Part shown: in pieces, positions 36,690 through 46,290 of the stretch
How positions within the stretch are numbered: the first letter of the stretch is position 1
How the letters are laid out: each line of letters begins with the position of its first letter
Assembly: GCF_004798865.1 (NCBI RefSeq)
Contig: NW_025335268.1
Location: 79,510,468 to 79,574,467 of the forward strand
Reading direction: 5' to 3'
Source of the DNA: Varanus komodoensis
Lineage: Eukaryota; Chordata; Lepidosauria; Squamata; Varanidae
Length of the DNA stretch: 64,000 nt
The notes under the pieces: model-generated
Databases searched by the model: none
What the model was told of the DNA's origin: nothing
What the model saw: the letters and a program-made list of their open reading frames with translations, nothing else
Position numbers and translations under genes: made by a program

Positions 36690-36820
36690 ATTATTATGAT
36701 TATTTTATATGTATATTTTAACTTATTGGTTTTATTTATTGTTGTAAGCTGCCCCGAGGCTTCGGCGAATGGGGCGGCATAAAAATGTTTTAATAAATAA
36801 ATAAAAATAAAATAAAATAG
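36690..36820 (+). mobile_element. L2-type LINE 3' end with AATAAATAAATAA tail
   Basis: GTTGTAAGCTGCCCCGAGGC, then TTCGGCGAATGGGGCGGCAT, then AAAAATGTTTTAATAAATAA, is a compact L2-type 3' end with a hairpin-like GCCCCGAGG and GGGGCGGC pair. The same end is found at 52653-52713 and inverted at 41914-41990. Between its tail and the BovB copy lie about 50 bases ending in a good acceptor-like CTTTCCTCTGCAG. Confidence 0.62.
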
Positions 36821-36869
36821 CAGTAGCTTTCCTTCAGTCCATATTCATTTTCTTTCCTCTGCAGCAATA

Positions 36870-38530
36870 TTGATGTGGATATACATCAAAATGGCAGGGA
36901 CCTAACAGAGGCAGAAGAGATTAAGAAGAGGTGGCAAGATTACACAGAAGAACTATACAAGAAAGAGCTTAACGTCTTTGATAACCACGATGGGGTGGTC
37001 AGTGAGCTCGAGCCAGACATCCTGGAATGTGAAGTCAAATGGGCCTTAGGAAGTCTGAGCTAGTGGAGGTGACACTAGTCCAGCAGAGCTATTCAAAATC
37101 TTAAAAGACAATGCAGTAAAAGTGCTACACTCAATATGCCAGCACATTTGGAAAATTCAACAGTGGCCACAGGATTAGAAAAGGTCAGTTTACATTTCGA
37201 TCCCAAACAAGGGCAATGCCAAAGCATGTTCAAACAACTGCACCACTGCACTCATTTCACATGCTAGCAAAGTTACGCTCAAAATCCTACAAGCTAGGCT
37301 CCAGCAGTATGTGGACCAAGAACTACCAGAAGTACAGGCAGGATTTCAAAGAGGGAGAAGAACTAGAGATCAAATTGCCAACATACACTAGATCATGGAG
37401 AAAGCTCAGGAGTTCCAGAAAAACATCTACTTCTGCTTCATTGACTATGGTAAAGCCTTTGATTGTGTGAATCACAACAGATTATGGCAAGTTCTTAAAG
37501 AGATGGGAGTACCAGACCATCTTATTTGTCTCTTGAGATATCTATATGCGGGTCAAGAAGCAACAGTGAGAACTGGACACGGAACCACTGACTGGTTCAA
37601 AATTGAGAAAGGAATTCAGCAAGGCTGTATACTGTCGCCCCGCCTATTTAACTTATATGCAGAGCACATCATGAGAAAGGCAGGGTTAGATGAATCACCA
37701 GTTGGAATTAAGATTGCTGGGAGAAATATCAACAACCTCAGATATGCAGATGATACCACTCTCATGGCAGCAAGTGAAGAGGAACTAAAGAGCCTCTTGA
37801 TGCGGGTGAAAGAAGAGAGTGCAAAAGTTGGCTTGAAACTCAACATTAAGAAAACTAAGATAATGGCATCCGATCATCTTACTTCCTGGCAAATAGATGG
37901 GGAAGAAATGGAGGTAGTGACATATTTTATTTTCCTGGGCTCCAAGATCACCGCAGACAGGGACTGCAGCCAAGAAATTAAAAGACTCTTGCTTCTGGGG
38001 AGGAAAGCTATGGCAAATCTAGACAGCACTCTAAAAAGCAGAGACATCACCCTGCCAGCAAAAGTGAATATAGTCAACGCTATGGTTTTCCCAGTTGCAA
38101 TGTATGGCTGTGAAAGCTGGACCATAAGGAAGACTGAGCGCAAAAGGATTGAGGCCTTTGACTTGTGGTGCTGGAGGAGACTCCTGCGAGTCCCTTGGAC
38201 CGCAAGGCGATCAAACTGGTCAGTCCTAGAGGAGATCGACCCTGACTGCTCTTTAGAAGGCCAGATGCTGAAGATGAAACTCAAATACTTTGGCCACCTA
38301 ATGAGAAGGAAGGACTCCCTGGAGAAGAGCCTAATGCTGGGAACAATAGATGGCAAAAGAAGGAGGGGACAGCAGAGAATGAGGTGGCTAGATGGAGTCA
38401 CTGAAGCAGTTGGTGTGAGCTTAAGTGGACTCCGGGGGATGGTGGAGGACAGGAAGGCCTGGAGGAAGGTTGTCCATGGGGTCGCGATGGGTCGGACACG
38501 ACTTCGCGACTAACAACCACAACACATTGG
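36870..38530 (+). mobile_element. BovB (RTE clade) LINE, 5'-truncated copy
   Basis: The copy covers the part of BovB from the region before the reverse transcriptase to the 3' end. Its translation runs QNGRDLTEAEEIKKRWQDYT, then EELYKKELNVFDNHDGVV, then ASGGDTSPAELFKILKDNAV, then the long RT frame. A full BovB is about 3.2 kb, so only the 3' half is present. The 3' UTR is very short and ends CGCGACTAACAACCAC, as in squamate copies. The upstream half is damaged: a deletion shifts the frame near 37060, and two TAG stops replace Trp codons at 37176-37178 and 37389-37391. The downstream 372 codons are intact. The low damage suggests a fairly young copy. Confidence 0.95.
37395..38513 (+). CDS. BovB reverse transcriptase, palm to C-terminus (open 372-codon part of a LINE)
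   Basis: The frame encodes the RT palm and C-terminal region of the BovB (RTE clade) polyprotein, which copies the element's RNA into DNA at the target site. Motif A is FIDYGKAFD (residues 15-23, with the two Asp at 17 and 23), motif B is QGCILSP (76-82) and the catalytic YADD is at 117-120. Downstream come LGSKI, MYGCESWTIRK, LWCWRRLLRVPWTARRSN and KYFGHLMRRKDSLEK, ending TRLRD where ruminant BovB ends TRLSD. All key palm residues are present. The annotated ATG is simply the first Met after a stop. The endonuclease and early RT motifs are missing, so this is not a functional protein on its own. It is selfish DNA, not a host gene. Confidence 0.93.
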   Translation: MEKAQEFQKNIYFCFIDYGKAFDCVNHNRLWQVLKEMGVPDHLICLLRYLYAGQEATVRTGHGTTDWFKIEKGIQQGCILSPRLFNLYAEHIMRKAGLDESPVGIKIAGRNINNLRYADDTTLMAASEEELKSLLMRVKEESAKVGLKLNIKKTKIMASDHLTSWQIDGEEMEVVTYFIFLGSKITADRDCSQEIKRLLLLGRKAMANLDSTLKSRDITLPAKVNIVNAMVFPVAMYGCESWTIRKTERKRIEAFDLWCWRRLLRVPWTARRSNWSVLEEIDPDCSLEGQMLKMKLKYFGHLMRRKDSLEKSLMLGTIDGKRRRGQQRMRWLDGVTEAVGVSLSGLRGMVEDRKAWRKVVHGVAMGRTRLRD

Positions 38531-40605
38531 TAGAGACTGTACTCATAGTCGTACAGAAACAATCTGTGTGATGTTTTATCAAACACAGTGCACTGTACTT
38601 GTACTCCTGTGTATGTTAATAAAACATCCCACAAAAGCTAACCTGATCCTATTGTACATACTATTGCCCTGAGTCTCTTTTGTGTAGTTCTGCTATCAAT
38701 GAACACTAAACACAAAGGTACATTGATGCAATAATAACAAACTTTGAACTAAGGCCATTCTTACTAAAGGTGTGATGCACAGTAGATACTTAGTACACCC
38801 TGATGAATTGCTTCTTCTAAAATGAATGTTTAGAATCATGAAAGACGAAAGCATAGACTTAATTTTTTAAAACACTGTTCTTAACATAGATATGTGCTAC
38901 AAAAGCGAAAACAGGCTTGGTTAGTTTACCAATCCTCTAGTCCATGGAACAGTATATTAGTTCTAACAGGACTAACCTAGAGCAGGGCAAAGACTGGCTT
39001 TTGCAGATATAGTGTGGAAGGTGGCAATCAAGATCAGAAAGCTTTACAACCAAGAAATCTTGGGTCCTTCTAAAATAGAGGGCTGTCAGGGCAGCTATTT
39101 AAAGGTTTAGCAAAAAAAGGAAAAGACACAGTGCAGTTGTATTTACATGGTTTCAGACTAAAGGGAACCACAAGAGAACTTCTAGGTTATGACCACCAGA
39201 TTCCTCAGTTTACAAATCTAAAAATAGGCATCAACCACAAGCTGTTTAAGCACTATTGAGTACCAAGTTATCAAGCTATTGCATAACTGATAGATCTAAA
39301 CAGAGCTAGACATTCAACTTCACAGAAGTCACCACAGGAATGGAGAGAAGACCTAATGGAGACTAAATCAGTACTGTTAATCTCTGAGCCAACATTTGAA
39401 TTTTAAAAGAAACCTGACTTTTCCTTAACTTTCTAATGAGGTTAAATATAGTTGCACTCAAGACCTTTAATATCTACTTCATGGTGCTGCTAGATTATCT
39501 GTCTTGAACTCAAAAGCAGAAAATCCATCTAGGGAAATCTGAGTCTGGCCAAATAGCCTAGCAGGTCAATCTTTGTTCCTACAATGTATGGAAACTGCCT
39601 TTGGACGCTCTCCATGGGTACTTTTACCAGGGGGTAAACTGCCGCACCTTTCCTATCTAGTTCCACATAAATTGCTACACCATGGGAACAAATTTGCTTA
39701 ATGACAACTCTGTGGTTGCTTAAATTCTGTCATTTCCATTTAAGTCCTGGAACTGGCCCCAGAGAAGGATCAATGGCTCTTCCTATGAACCATGCTCTCA
39801 GTGTCTTCTCTCACTCCACAACGGTTATTACAGCACAGTGTTTAAACCAAATGAATGTGCGACAGCAGAACAACCCTGTGCAACAGCTGCAATTTCACTG
39901 TATTCTTGCAATTGGTTAAACACAGCTGGTGTGGCAGACTTAGTTCCAATGTCCGGCTGGTATAACTTGAAGATGAAACTACCACGAGTTTAATAATACT
40001 AGAATTTTTGCCAGATCAGGTCAAATGTCCATTCTAAATCCATAGCATGCAGCAGGTGTTTCCCTACAGTGACGGAGATGTACCTGTAGAACATCTGTTT
40101 CATTAATGGCAGAAATAGGTGGAATGAACATTGAATTATGACCACATCAGATTCTAACCTTTCTGGCTTTTCAACAGTCACAAATATACGTTTTTAAATA
40201 TTCCAGTGGTTCAGACTGAGTTGAGTCATTAGCTGAAGAATAGCTGCATTGTGACTAGGAAGCTATTTTAGTTAAAATAAGTTTAAAGTTATTGGACATA
40301 GATAAGCAATGGTACATGTCTAGGCTTTTAAATTATTTCCAAAAGACTTTTATCTACATGCCCTTACAAAATGTCAGATCTGACGTCCTTGCAAAAGCCT
40401 TTTAAGTTATGATAACTCCTTCATTTCAGTTTCCTTCTGTGTGAATTATAGCATTCTTGGGTGTGGAACTACTGGGTCTTTAATATTCTAAGAAAAGAGG
40501 CAGTGTTATTAGCATTCAGCTTCAAAGCCCTACCCTGAAGTCGCCATATTTTCATTATAAGAAAATGTGGGTTAAATTTCAATCTAGCTGAAATTACCCT
40601 TATTT
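38531..40605. other. Unassigned non-coding DNA
   Basis: No gene or named repeat is seen over about 2 kb. Open frames are 78 codons or shorter. Confidence 0.45.
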
Positions 40606-40615
40606 GGGGGGGGGG

Positions 40616-40647
<32 letters not shown>
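40606..40647. repeat. G13 tract followed by (GA)n microsatellite
   Basis: G runs from 40606 to 40618, then after TG the sequence is GA repeats to 40647. Such compound purine tracts can adopt triplex or quadruplex forms and are often length-variable. Confidence 0.95.
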
Positions 40648-40650
<3 letters not shown>

Positions 40651-41549
40651 TTGAACACAACCACTTCAAGCAAACACCTGGGACCTCTGATTCCTGCACA
40701 CACTTATTTGCAATGAGAAGAAACATCAGAATTCTATGTATAAATAAAGCTAGTCACTGCAATCAGTTTAGCATTTCAGAGCAGCCTACAGATTCCCATC
40801 AATCTGGAAACTGCAAATAAAACTGATTTTCCATCCCATAAATCCCAATTACATAGTAACCCCTATTACAACAGGTGGCAAAACAATCTCCTCAAGCGTA
40901 TATGTGCTCTATGAATGTTAAGAATCGGAAGGGTCTCTGTGCAAGCAGGCCAGGCATTCATATCCACAAGACGCTGCCTTTCCTCCTAGTCAAAGCAAAG
41001 AATCCAGCCCTGGAAGGCTTGTCCTGACTCACAGCTACATGTTACAGGCAGGCCCCAGCACTTGCTCTTCTGACCCTGCCAAGCACAGACCTATGTCCTC
41101 TCCCTATCAGCCACAATAGGAGGGGAGGCAGCTCTGGGATGAAAATAAACTGTTGGTCATGACAAAGCCAAAAGATTTTTAATGTTACTGGTTGTGCATT
41201 CAAGTTTCTGGAAGCTATTTTTGCAATGCCCCAAACAGGTGAACTTCTAGGTGTCAAAGTTAACCATAAAAGTCTTTTTGGGACTGTCAGCCTTATTTTC
41301 AGAGTAACAGTATGATAACCAGAAAACAATAACTGACTTCCCCAGTGCAATGCAATGATTCTTATATACAGAACAATGTTCCTTTTTCTGGTTGATCAGA
41401 AACCGCCACAGTGGTTTTAGATGTGCATGCATTCAAGCCACTCACACAGCCTATGTCCTTATGAAAGTAAAATTAGCAGTAGTTGAAAAGGTGTGCATGC
41501 ATCAGGCAATGAATCTCTTCTGAATGCAATGCACCCCTTGATTCTAAAT
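40648..41549. other. Unassigned non-coding DNA
   Basis: No gene is seen. The open frame at 41042-41350 (minus, 102 residues) shows no domain. Confidence 0.4.
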
Positions 41550-41792
41550 CACATCCTCTGGGGGTTTTTTTGGGGGGGGCGGGGAAGAGTTTAATACGTT
41601 TTATTCTAAATAAACCTAATACAAAGAAAAACTAAAAACAACATCAATCATCAGAAACATCAGCCCTACTGGGTCAGCCCCCACATTTTTTCATTTTATG
41701 TTAACTTATGAACTTATTTAAATCTATGCAAAGCCCCGTTTCTCTAGCCAATAATAAAAAGAGTCCCAGGTTTGATAAAACACATCCTCTGG
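41550..41792 (-). mobile_element. Retroposed insert with 12-bp target duplication, probably LINE 3' end
   Basis: CACATCCTCTGG occurs at 41550-41561 and again at 41781-41792. The 219 bases between (41562-41780) read on the minus strand as an AT-rich sequence with AATAAA at 41605-41600, followed by CCCC, C8 and A7 at the insertion edge. A short A tail after a polyadenylation signal plus a 12-bp target duplication is the mark of target-primed insertion. Nothing else is coding. An L1-type 3' UTR is the best guess. Confidence 0.62.
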
Positions 41793-41856
41793 TTGATAAG
41801 CAAACGTGACTGCCACATTCAGAGCAAACAGATTCTCACAGCCCCTCCTTTTCTCC

Positions 41857-41990
41857 TATTATTATTATTAATTATTATTATTATTAATTATTATTATTAT
41901 TATTATTATTATAACATTTCTATGCCGCCCCTTGCCAAAACCTCGGGGCGGCTTACAACATGATAAAATACATTGAAATACAATAGTACA
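41857..41990 (-). mobile_element. L2-type LINE 3' end with (AAT)n tail
   Basis: A TTA/ATT trinucleotide run at 41857-41913 is followed by TATGCCGCCCCTTGCCAAAA and CCTCGGGGCGGCTTACAACA. Read on the minus strand this gives GTTGTAAGCCGCCCCGAGG, then GGGGCGGCATAGAAATG, then an AAT microsatellite. It is the same 3' end as at 36690-36820 but with a different tail unit. Confidence 0.68.
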
Positions 41991-42029
41991 TAAAGGGCAT
42001 CTTTCTTAAGAAAATCCAATTTCCATTAT

Positions 42030-42125
42030 TTAGAAACAGAGAAACGGAGCGAGTCAGAAGGGACCTCCCGGGCCAACTAGTCTGACGCCCAGATCCAGCT
42101 GGCTCCACTCACGACATGACTACCA
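42030..42125 (-). mobile_element. CR1-type LINE 3' end
   Basis: On the minus strand the sequence reads GTGAGTGGAGCCAGCTGGAT, then CAGACTAGTTGGCCCGGGAG, then a CTCTGTTTCTAAATA tail. It matches the plus-strand block at 53871-53977 over about 90 bases at roughly 85 percent by eye. The GACTAGWTGGCCC word is the CR1-end signature. Confidence 0.58.
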
Positions 42126-42259
42126 TGTGCATTTCTCTCAGTCTTACATTCTTTTTCTTTCAGCACAAATATTTGAACTATTTGGTTTAACTAATAACCA
42201 ATAATAGTCTTACCTTGGTCAGCTACCATGTTAAAAGCACGTGGGAAACGAATTGCATT

Positions 42260-42690
42260 TCAAAAATATACAAACCCACAAGGATTTCTACAATACAAAT
42301 CAGCCCTTGGAGGATCCAGTGTCCTATTTCTGACGGGCCAGATCATAATAGCAGCTGATCCCAAACAAATGCTGCCCTGAGAATGGTTGTACCAGTGGCA
42401 AGGCACTGTCGTAGACGTCAGGAATATGCATGCAACATTCATGCCCAATAAGAGTGCCTGATCCTCCCTTTAAAGCTAGCATAATGTCTAGGGCTTGTCT
42501 ATTTTGCCCTAGCACTTGTCGCATTGCTTTCTGCTTTAATATTAGGTCCTTCAAAGTTTACCCATTTCTTTTGCTAAAATTTCTGCTAATGCTTGGAGGT
42601 AGATCAGTGCTTTTCCCATATAAACAGTTCCTTAACTGGAGCATTCAACCAAATTGTCCAGAGTATGAGACAGATCTTTAACTACTTTTT
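42260..42690 (-). pseudogene. Env transmembrane-subunit remnant of an endogenous retrovirus
   Basis: The minus-strand reading contains ALIYLQALAEIL, as in the heptad-repeat region, then LGQNRQALDIMLALKGG and GTLIGHECCMHIPD. These correspond to the conserved QNRRALD segment and the Cys-rich loop of gamma-type Env transmembrane subunits. It is a fossil fragment; the surface subunit is not seen. The high-coordinate end abuts a short interspersed repeat at 42705. Confidence 0.75.
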
Positions 42691-42704
42691 TAGACTCTTG
42701 TAAG

Positions 42705-42800
42705 CCAGCCTTCCCCAGCCTTGCGGCTACCATCTGGCCTGCAACACTCAGAATTCCTAGTCAATGGCCCTGCTGAATGGGAATTCTGGGAGTCGCCGTA
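42705..42800 (+). repeat. Short interspersed repeat (9190-9345 type)
   Basis: AGCCAGCCTTCCCCAGCCTT, then CAATGGCCCTGCTGAATGGG, then AATTCTGGGAGTCGCCGTAC fit the common squamate palindromic repeat (CCTTCCCCAACCTGG, GGCCAATGG, GATGGGAGTTGTAGTCC). It lies at the upper edge of the env remnant. Confidence 0.45.
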
Positions 42801-43185
42801 CAATGTTGTTCCAAGCTATTGCAATTCTGCACCTTCTCTACTGGCAAATTTTTCTGATTGGTTCCATGAGGAAAGCCACTACAGGAATCCTGGAATTCCA
42901 GTTAGCCAATATCCACTAGGCTCATTGCAATATTGTACCCCATTCGTAACTACTGTGCTCTGACATTGGCTTTGTCCTGGGCTCCTGTTGTACAACCAGC
43001 ACCACTGCCCTAGTCTCTGAGCAGAGGAAATGTACTTGGTGCTGTTTATACCTACTGAATACCATGTTTTTTTGAACCCCAGAACTAAGACTGGGGTATT
43101 CTGGTCACACTGGCTAAGCTTAAAGGGATGAAGGTCATAAGGGTTCCTTCCTATGCATGCTTCTAATATAAACCCATTTGGGATG

Positions 43186-43860
43186 TGTCAGGTAATCCCT
43201 GTTTTGCAGCCTGCGAGAATGTATACTCAGATCCACAGGGAGACGACTAAGTTATGAACCTCAGCAGTTTTATTTGTGAGAACATCCAGGAAAAACCGCT
43301 CTGCAGAGGGAAACCTATAACAGCACTGCCGGGTAGAGGTACTCCCACCAACTACAAGTTTCCAGAACATATGCAAGGTGTTTTACAGGTTTCTAGTCAC
43401 GTACACAGGAATAGGGCAGATGATGAAGAAGGAATAGGTACATCCCAACAGATCATGTACTCGTGAACAAACCAATATGAAGAAACTGCAGGGGGGACAT
43501 GACATAATGGTGAATAAATGGGAATGGTAAATATCAGTGATGACAGAGTATGGATATAGCAAAAAGAAAGGCACATGAATCATAACAGGGTATTAACATG
43601 CAAGAGAACTAGTCAGAGCTGTTTGCTGCAGCCCAGCAAGTAACAGAATAAAATCCTCAGTGCAGTAAAATGTGGAAACTGACAATATAACACATTTAAC
43701 TTTGCAACTAAATATAGCAGCTGCCCCAGGGGAGTGGAGAGCCCCAGTCTCTTAAAGGGACAGATGAATAATACAACTTCAGGGAAAAAGAAACCTGGCT
43801 GAGAATTCAGGTTCTTTCTGGCAAAGAAGAGCACGAACACTGCAGGTTTGATTTTATATC
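43186..43860 (-). mobile_element. Possible LTR, minus orientation
   Basis: On the minus strand a CACAAATAAAACTGCTGAGG block (polyadenylation-signal type) is followed about 85 bases later by GGGATTACCTGACA, an LTR-like CA end. The upper boundary near 43860 is a guess, since no matching TG end with a target duplication was found. It lies directly beside the gag-protease remains and could be a 3' LTR of a provirus that lost pol and env. A plain AT-rich coincidence is possible. Confidence 0.38.
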
Positions 43861-44030
43861 ACAAAGACACACATAAGCATCTTTTCTCTATAAAGATTTG
43901 TTTGGATTTCCCCAAAAAATGCAAAGATGGAGCATCTTGGTTTACACAGCAAATCTCTGCCAAGTGTATTTACTGGAAAAGTGAGGTTCAAAAGAAATTA
44001 GTGTCCTGTGGCAAGAAGACCCAAACATAT

Positions 44031-44330
44031 CTAACTTTCCTTGGAAATGGGATGAGGCACAGGAAAGTTAGAAATTCGTATAGTTTGAATGATATATTTG
44101 GGAAGGCCAGAAAAGTTTGTAGTCTGGATGGTAGCACGAATAGCTGTATCAACTAAAAAGGATGGAGACATGCCCCAAACAGTGACATTCACTTCTCTTT
44201 CATTATAGGAATCAGAAGGATCATTACTGATGAATTGTATTATCAGGGTAGGGTTCCTTTTCACAGCATCCTTAGTTCTCTTCAGGCTGGCTTGCTTTCC
44301 CATTTGTAGTGGATGGCTAGGTCACTCTTT
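44031..44330 (-). pseudogene. Retroviral protease-region remnant
   Basis: After the gag zinc-finger-like CGYC region, the minus strand reads VNVTVWGMSPSFLVDTAI. This resembles the retroviral aspartic-protease entry (usually VTV, then FLVDTGA). The fragment is about 90 residues and decayed. Together with gag it sets the minus-strand direction of the element. Confidence 0.6.
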
Positions 44331-44333
44331 CTT

Positions 44334-45188
44334 TCAGTATCTGGACTGGTTGCAATAACCACACACACTGGAAGGGGTGGTGATGTGTTTTTCTATATAA
44401 GATGCTCCTGGCATGGAAAACTTTCCATGCCCTCTATTCTGTGCACATCTTCTTCTGCATCCTAGCCTAAATTCCTCATACTGTTGGTGCTGCAGGGCCA
44501 TTAATTTGCACTCTTTGTTCTTCTCTGTTCTACCTTGGCTTTGCTGACAGTGTGTGGCATGTACAAGCAACCTTGAACACTCTTCTGCTTGCCATCCTGT
44601 ACAAATATGCTTAAACTGATATTGTATATCTGCATTTACAAAGGCTGCTTCCAGAGCTTGGGGTGTTTGTTTTAAGGGGTCTTTTATGCCTGAAAATTGA
44701 ATAAAGGTGTCTTGCAGTTGAGCGAGATAAACAGAGAGGCTTTCATCTGGTTGTTGTTTACATAAATTGATCTTTGTCCAATCTGCTTTGAGAGGAAAGG
44801 CCTTTTGCAAAGCTGCTCGAAGAGCTAAATGTAATTCTTCAAGTTTATCTGAATATGCATTTTGACTTGGATGGTTTTCCCATTCAGGCTTAGTTTTGGG
44901 CCAACTTGGACAGTGTTTCAAAATAGTTTGCAATTGGTTTTGGGGCAGACCATCCACAGCAGTCAAGAGAGATCAGACTAATTTGGAGAATATGTTTGAC
45001 AAGCAATAAGGTTTTGGCAAATCTCTAGCCAATTGACACAGTTCTGATTTGGACCAGGGCATGTTTATTCTTACTGCCTGGCCATCTGGTCTGGGAGAGA
45101 AATGAAGAGGGAACTGCAAAGCTTTAGTTGGAATTGGAGAATTTTTCATGTCTATACAGAGGCATCCTAATTTATATGTGGGTAGCAT
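44334..45188 (-). pseudogene. Retroviral gag remnant (capsid and nucleocapsid region)
   Basis: The minus-strand open stretches contain PSWPKTKPEW, then WTKINLCKQQPDESLSVYLA, QLQDTFIQFSGI, AAFVNADIQYQFKHI and CGYCNQS near the end. The QPDESLSVYLAQLQ block resembles the QxPDESPxxFLERL segment of gamma-type retroviral capsid, and CGYC suggests the start of a zinc knuckle. It is a fossil with several breaks, not a host gene. A domesticated gag gene is possible in principle, but the damage argues against it. Confidence 0.7.
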
Positions 45189-45199
45189 CCTTCATCTCA

Positions 45200-46139
45200 A
45201 TAGATATTCTTGGGTGACTACAGCAGATGGACATTCTGTGGTGCCTGCTGGCTGAGCAAGCATGAGGCAAAGTCAGGAAGTTGTGTGATGCACATCCTGA
45301 ATGGCCATTTAGGATACTGCATCACCAGAAACTTCTAGAGAATATCCTCCATCTTTAGACAAAATGGGTTCTGATGAGGCAGCTGCCTGTGTGGGATAGT
45401 GTGGAAGAGCATGGAGCCTGCACATACATACTCCATTAAGAACAAGAATAAGGCAGAAGAGAGGGCTTTCAGTTGTCACTTCAGGGTTTTTTTTTTTTTA
45501 AAGTTTAGCCTTTTATTGGAGTCTTACAAAGAAGCAATTTTGGATTTTCATGCCTCTTTACATAATGTTCTTCCTGATCTGAGCAAGTTTTCCATTGATC
45601 CACGTGTATTTTTCCATCTTTCATTTACAATTGGACTTTTAAGTTAGAAAAGTCACCAGAATATTTTTTAAACCCTCATTTACTAGGAACATTTTCAAAT
45701 TAGCTTTATCTTTGTCTACTTCATTTTCTAAGAATTGACAAGCATTCAAAGCATTGTGACTTCACATACAATGCAGACATGTCTTTCAAGAATACACTCC
45801 TCATTTACCTATTTTTATTTTTTTACCCATGATCTGCAGAGACTACAAACTAAAACTGAGACCAAGAGGATACTTCCTACAAATCAACTCCAGAGTGAGT
45901 ACAGTTCAGTTTTACCAGAGACCAGTCTAGAGTGTTGATGCACAAGACAGGCCAATCCTGGTGCCTGAAGTAAACACCTCACTCTGCCTGAGGGTGATGG
46001 TGGAGGAGAAAGAGGCATTTGCCAAGTCAGTGCATCTCCTTCACAGTGTAAGTGTTAACTGTATGGGGAAAGATGTCTGGCTGCAGGGCTACAAAGGGAA
46101 CAGTGGGATGGTATAGCTCCGTTCCTTGCTAGGTTTCAT
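45200..46139. other. Unassigned non-coding DNA
   Basis: No gene is seen. A T12 run lies at 45488-45499. A 5' LTR for the gag-bearing element might be expected here, but no block repeats the 43186-43860 sequence. Confidence 0.4.
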
Positions 46140-46290
46140 GAGAGAAGTTACTATCACTCATCTTCAGTTCCTCAGCCCACTTCAGCAAAGACAGATAACA
46201 GCACTTAGCCTACTTTGCAGGACTATGGCAAGGATTACTAGAATAGTGTATGGGAAGCACTTTTAGTAGTCTGAAGTGTTTTACATTATT
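46140..46290 (+). mobile_element. Possible MIR-like SINE 3' part
   Basis: TCATCTTCAGTTCCTCAGCC, then AACAGCACTTAGCCTACTTT, then GGCAAGGATTACTAGAATAG and GGGAAGCACTTTTAGTAGTC follow the MIR order (CAGTTTCCTC, TACCTACCTC, GGATTAAA, AAGCRCTTT). It is very divergent. Confidence 0.42.

Larger units (their letters stand above)
42230..45200 (-). mobile_element. Endogenous retrovirus remains (gag, protease and env parts), broken
   Basis: The minus strand carries a gag part (44334-45188), a protease part (44031-44330) and, after an interval holding an LTR-like block and a short repeat, an env transmembrane part (42260-42690). The env wording points to a gamma-type (class I) Env. I see no recognisable reverse transcriptase or integrase between, so most of pol is gone or was never part of the same copy. 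No matching LTR pair was found at the outer ends. The element is clearly broken many times over. It may be one deleted provirus or the remains of two. By eye it is old. Confidence 0.72.

Noticed and set aside
42260-45188. A domesticated retroviral gene
   Set aside because: The gag and env parts are broken, with no sign of a preserved full-length frame.
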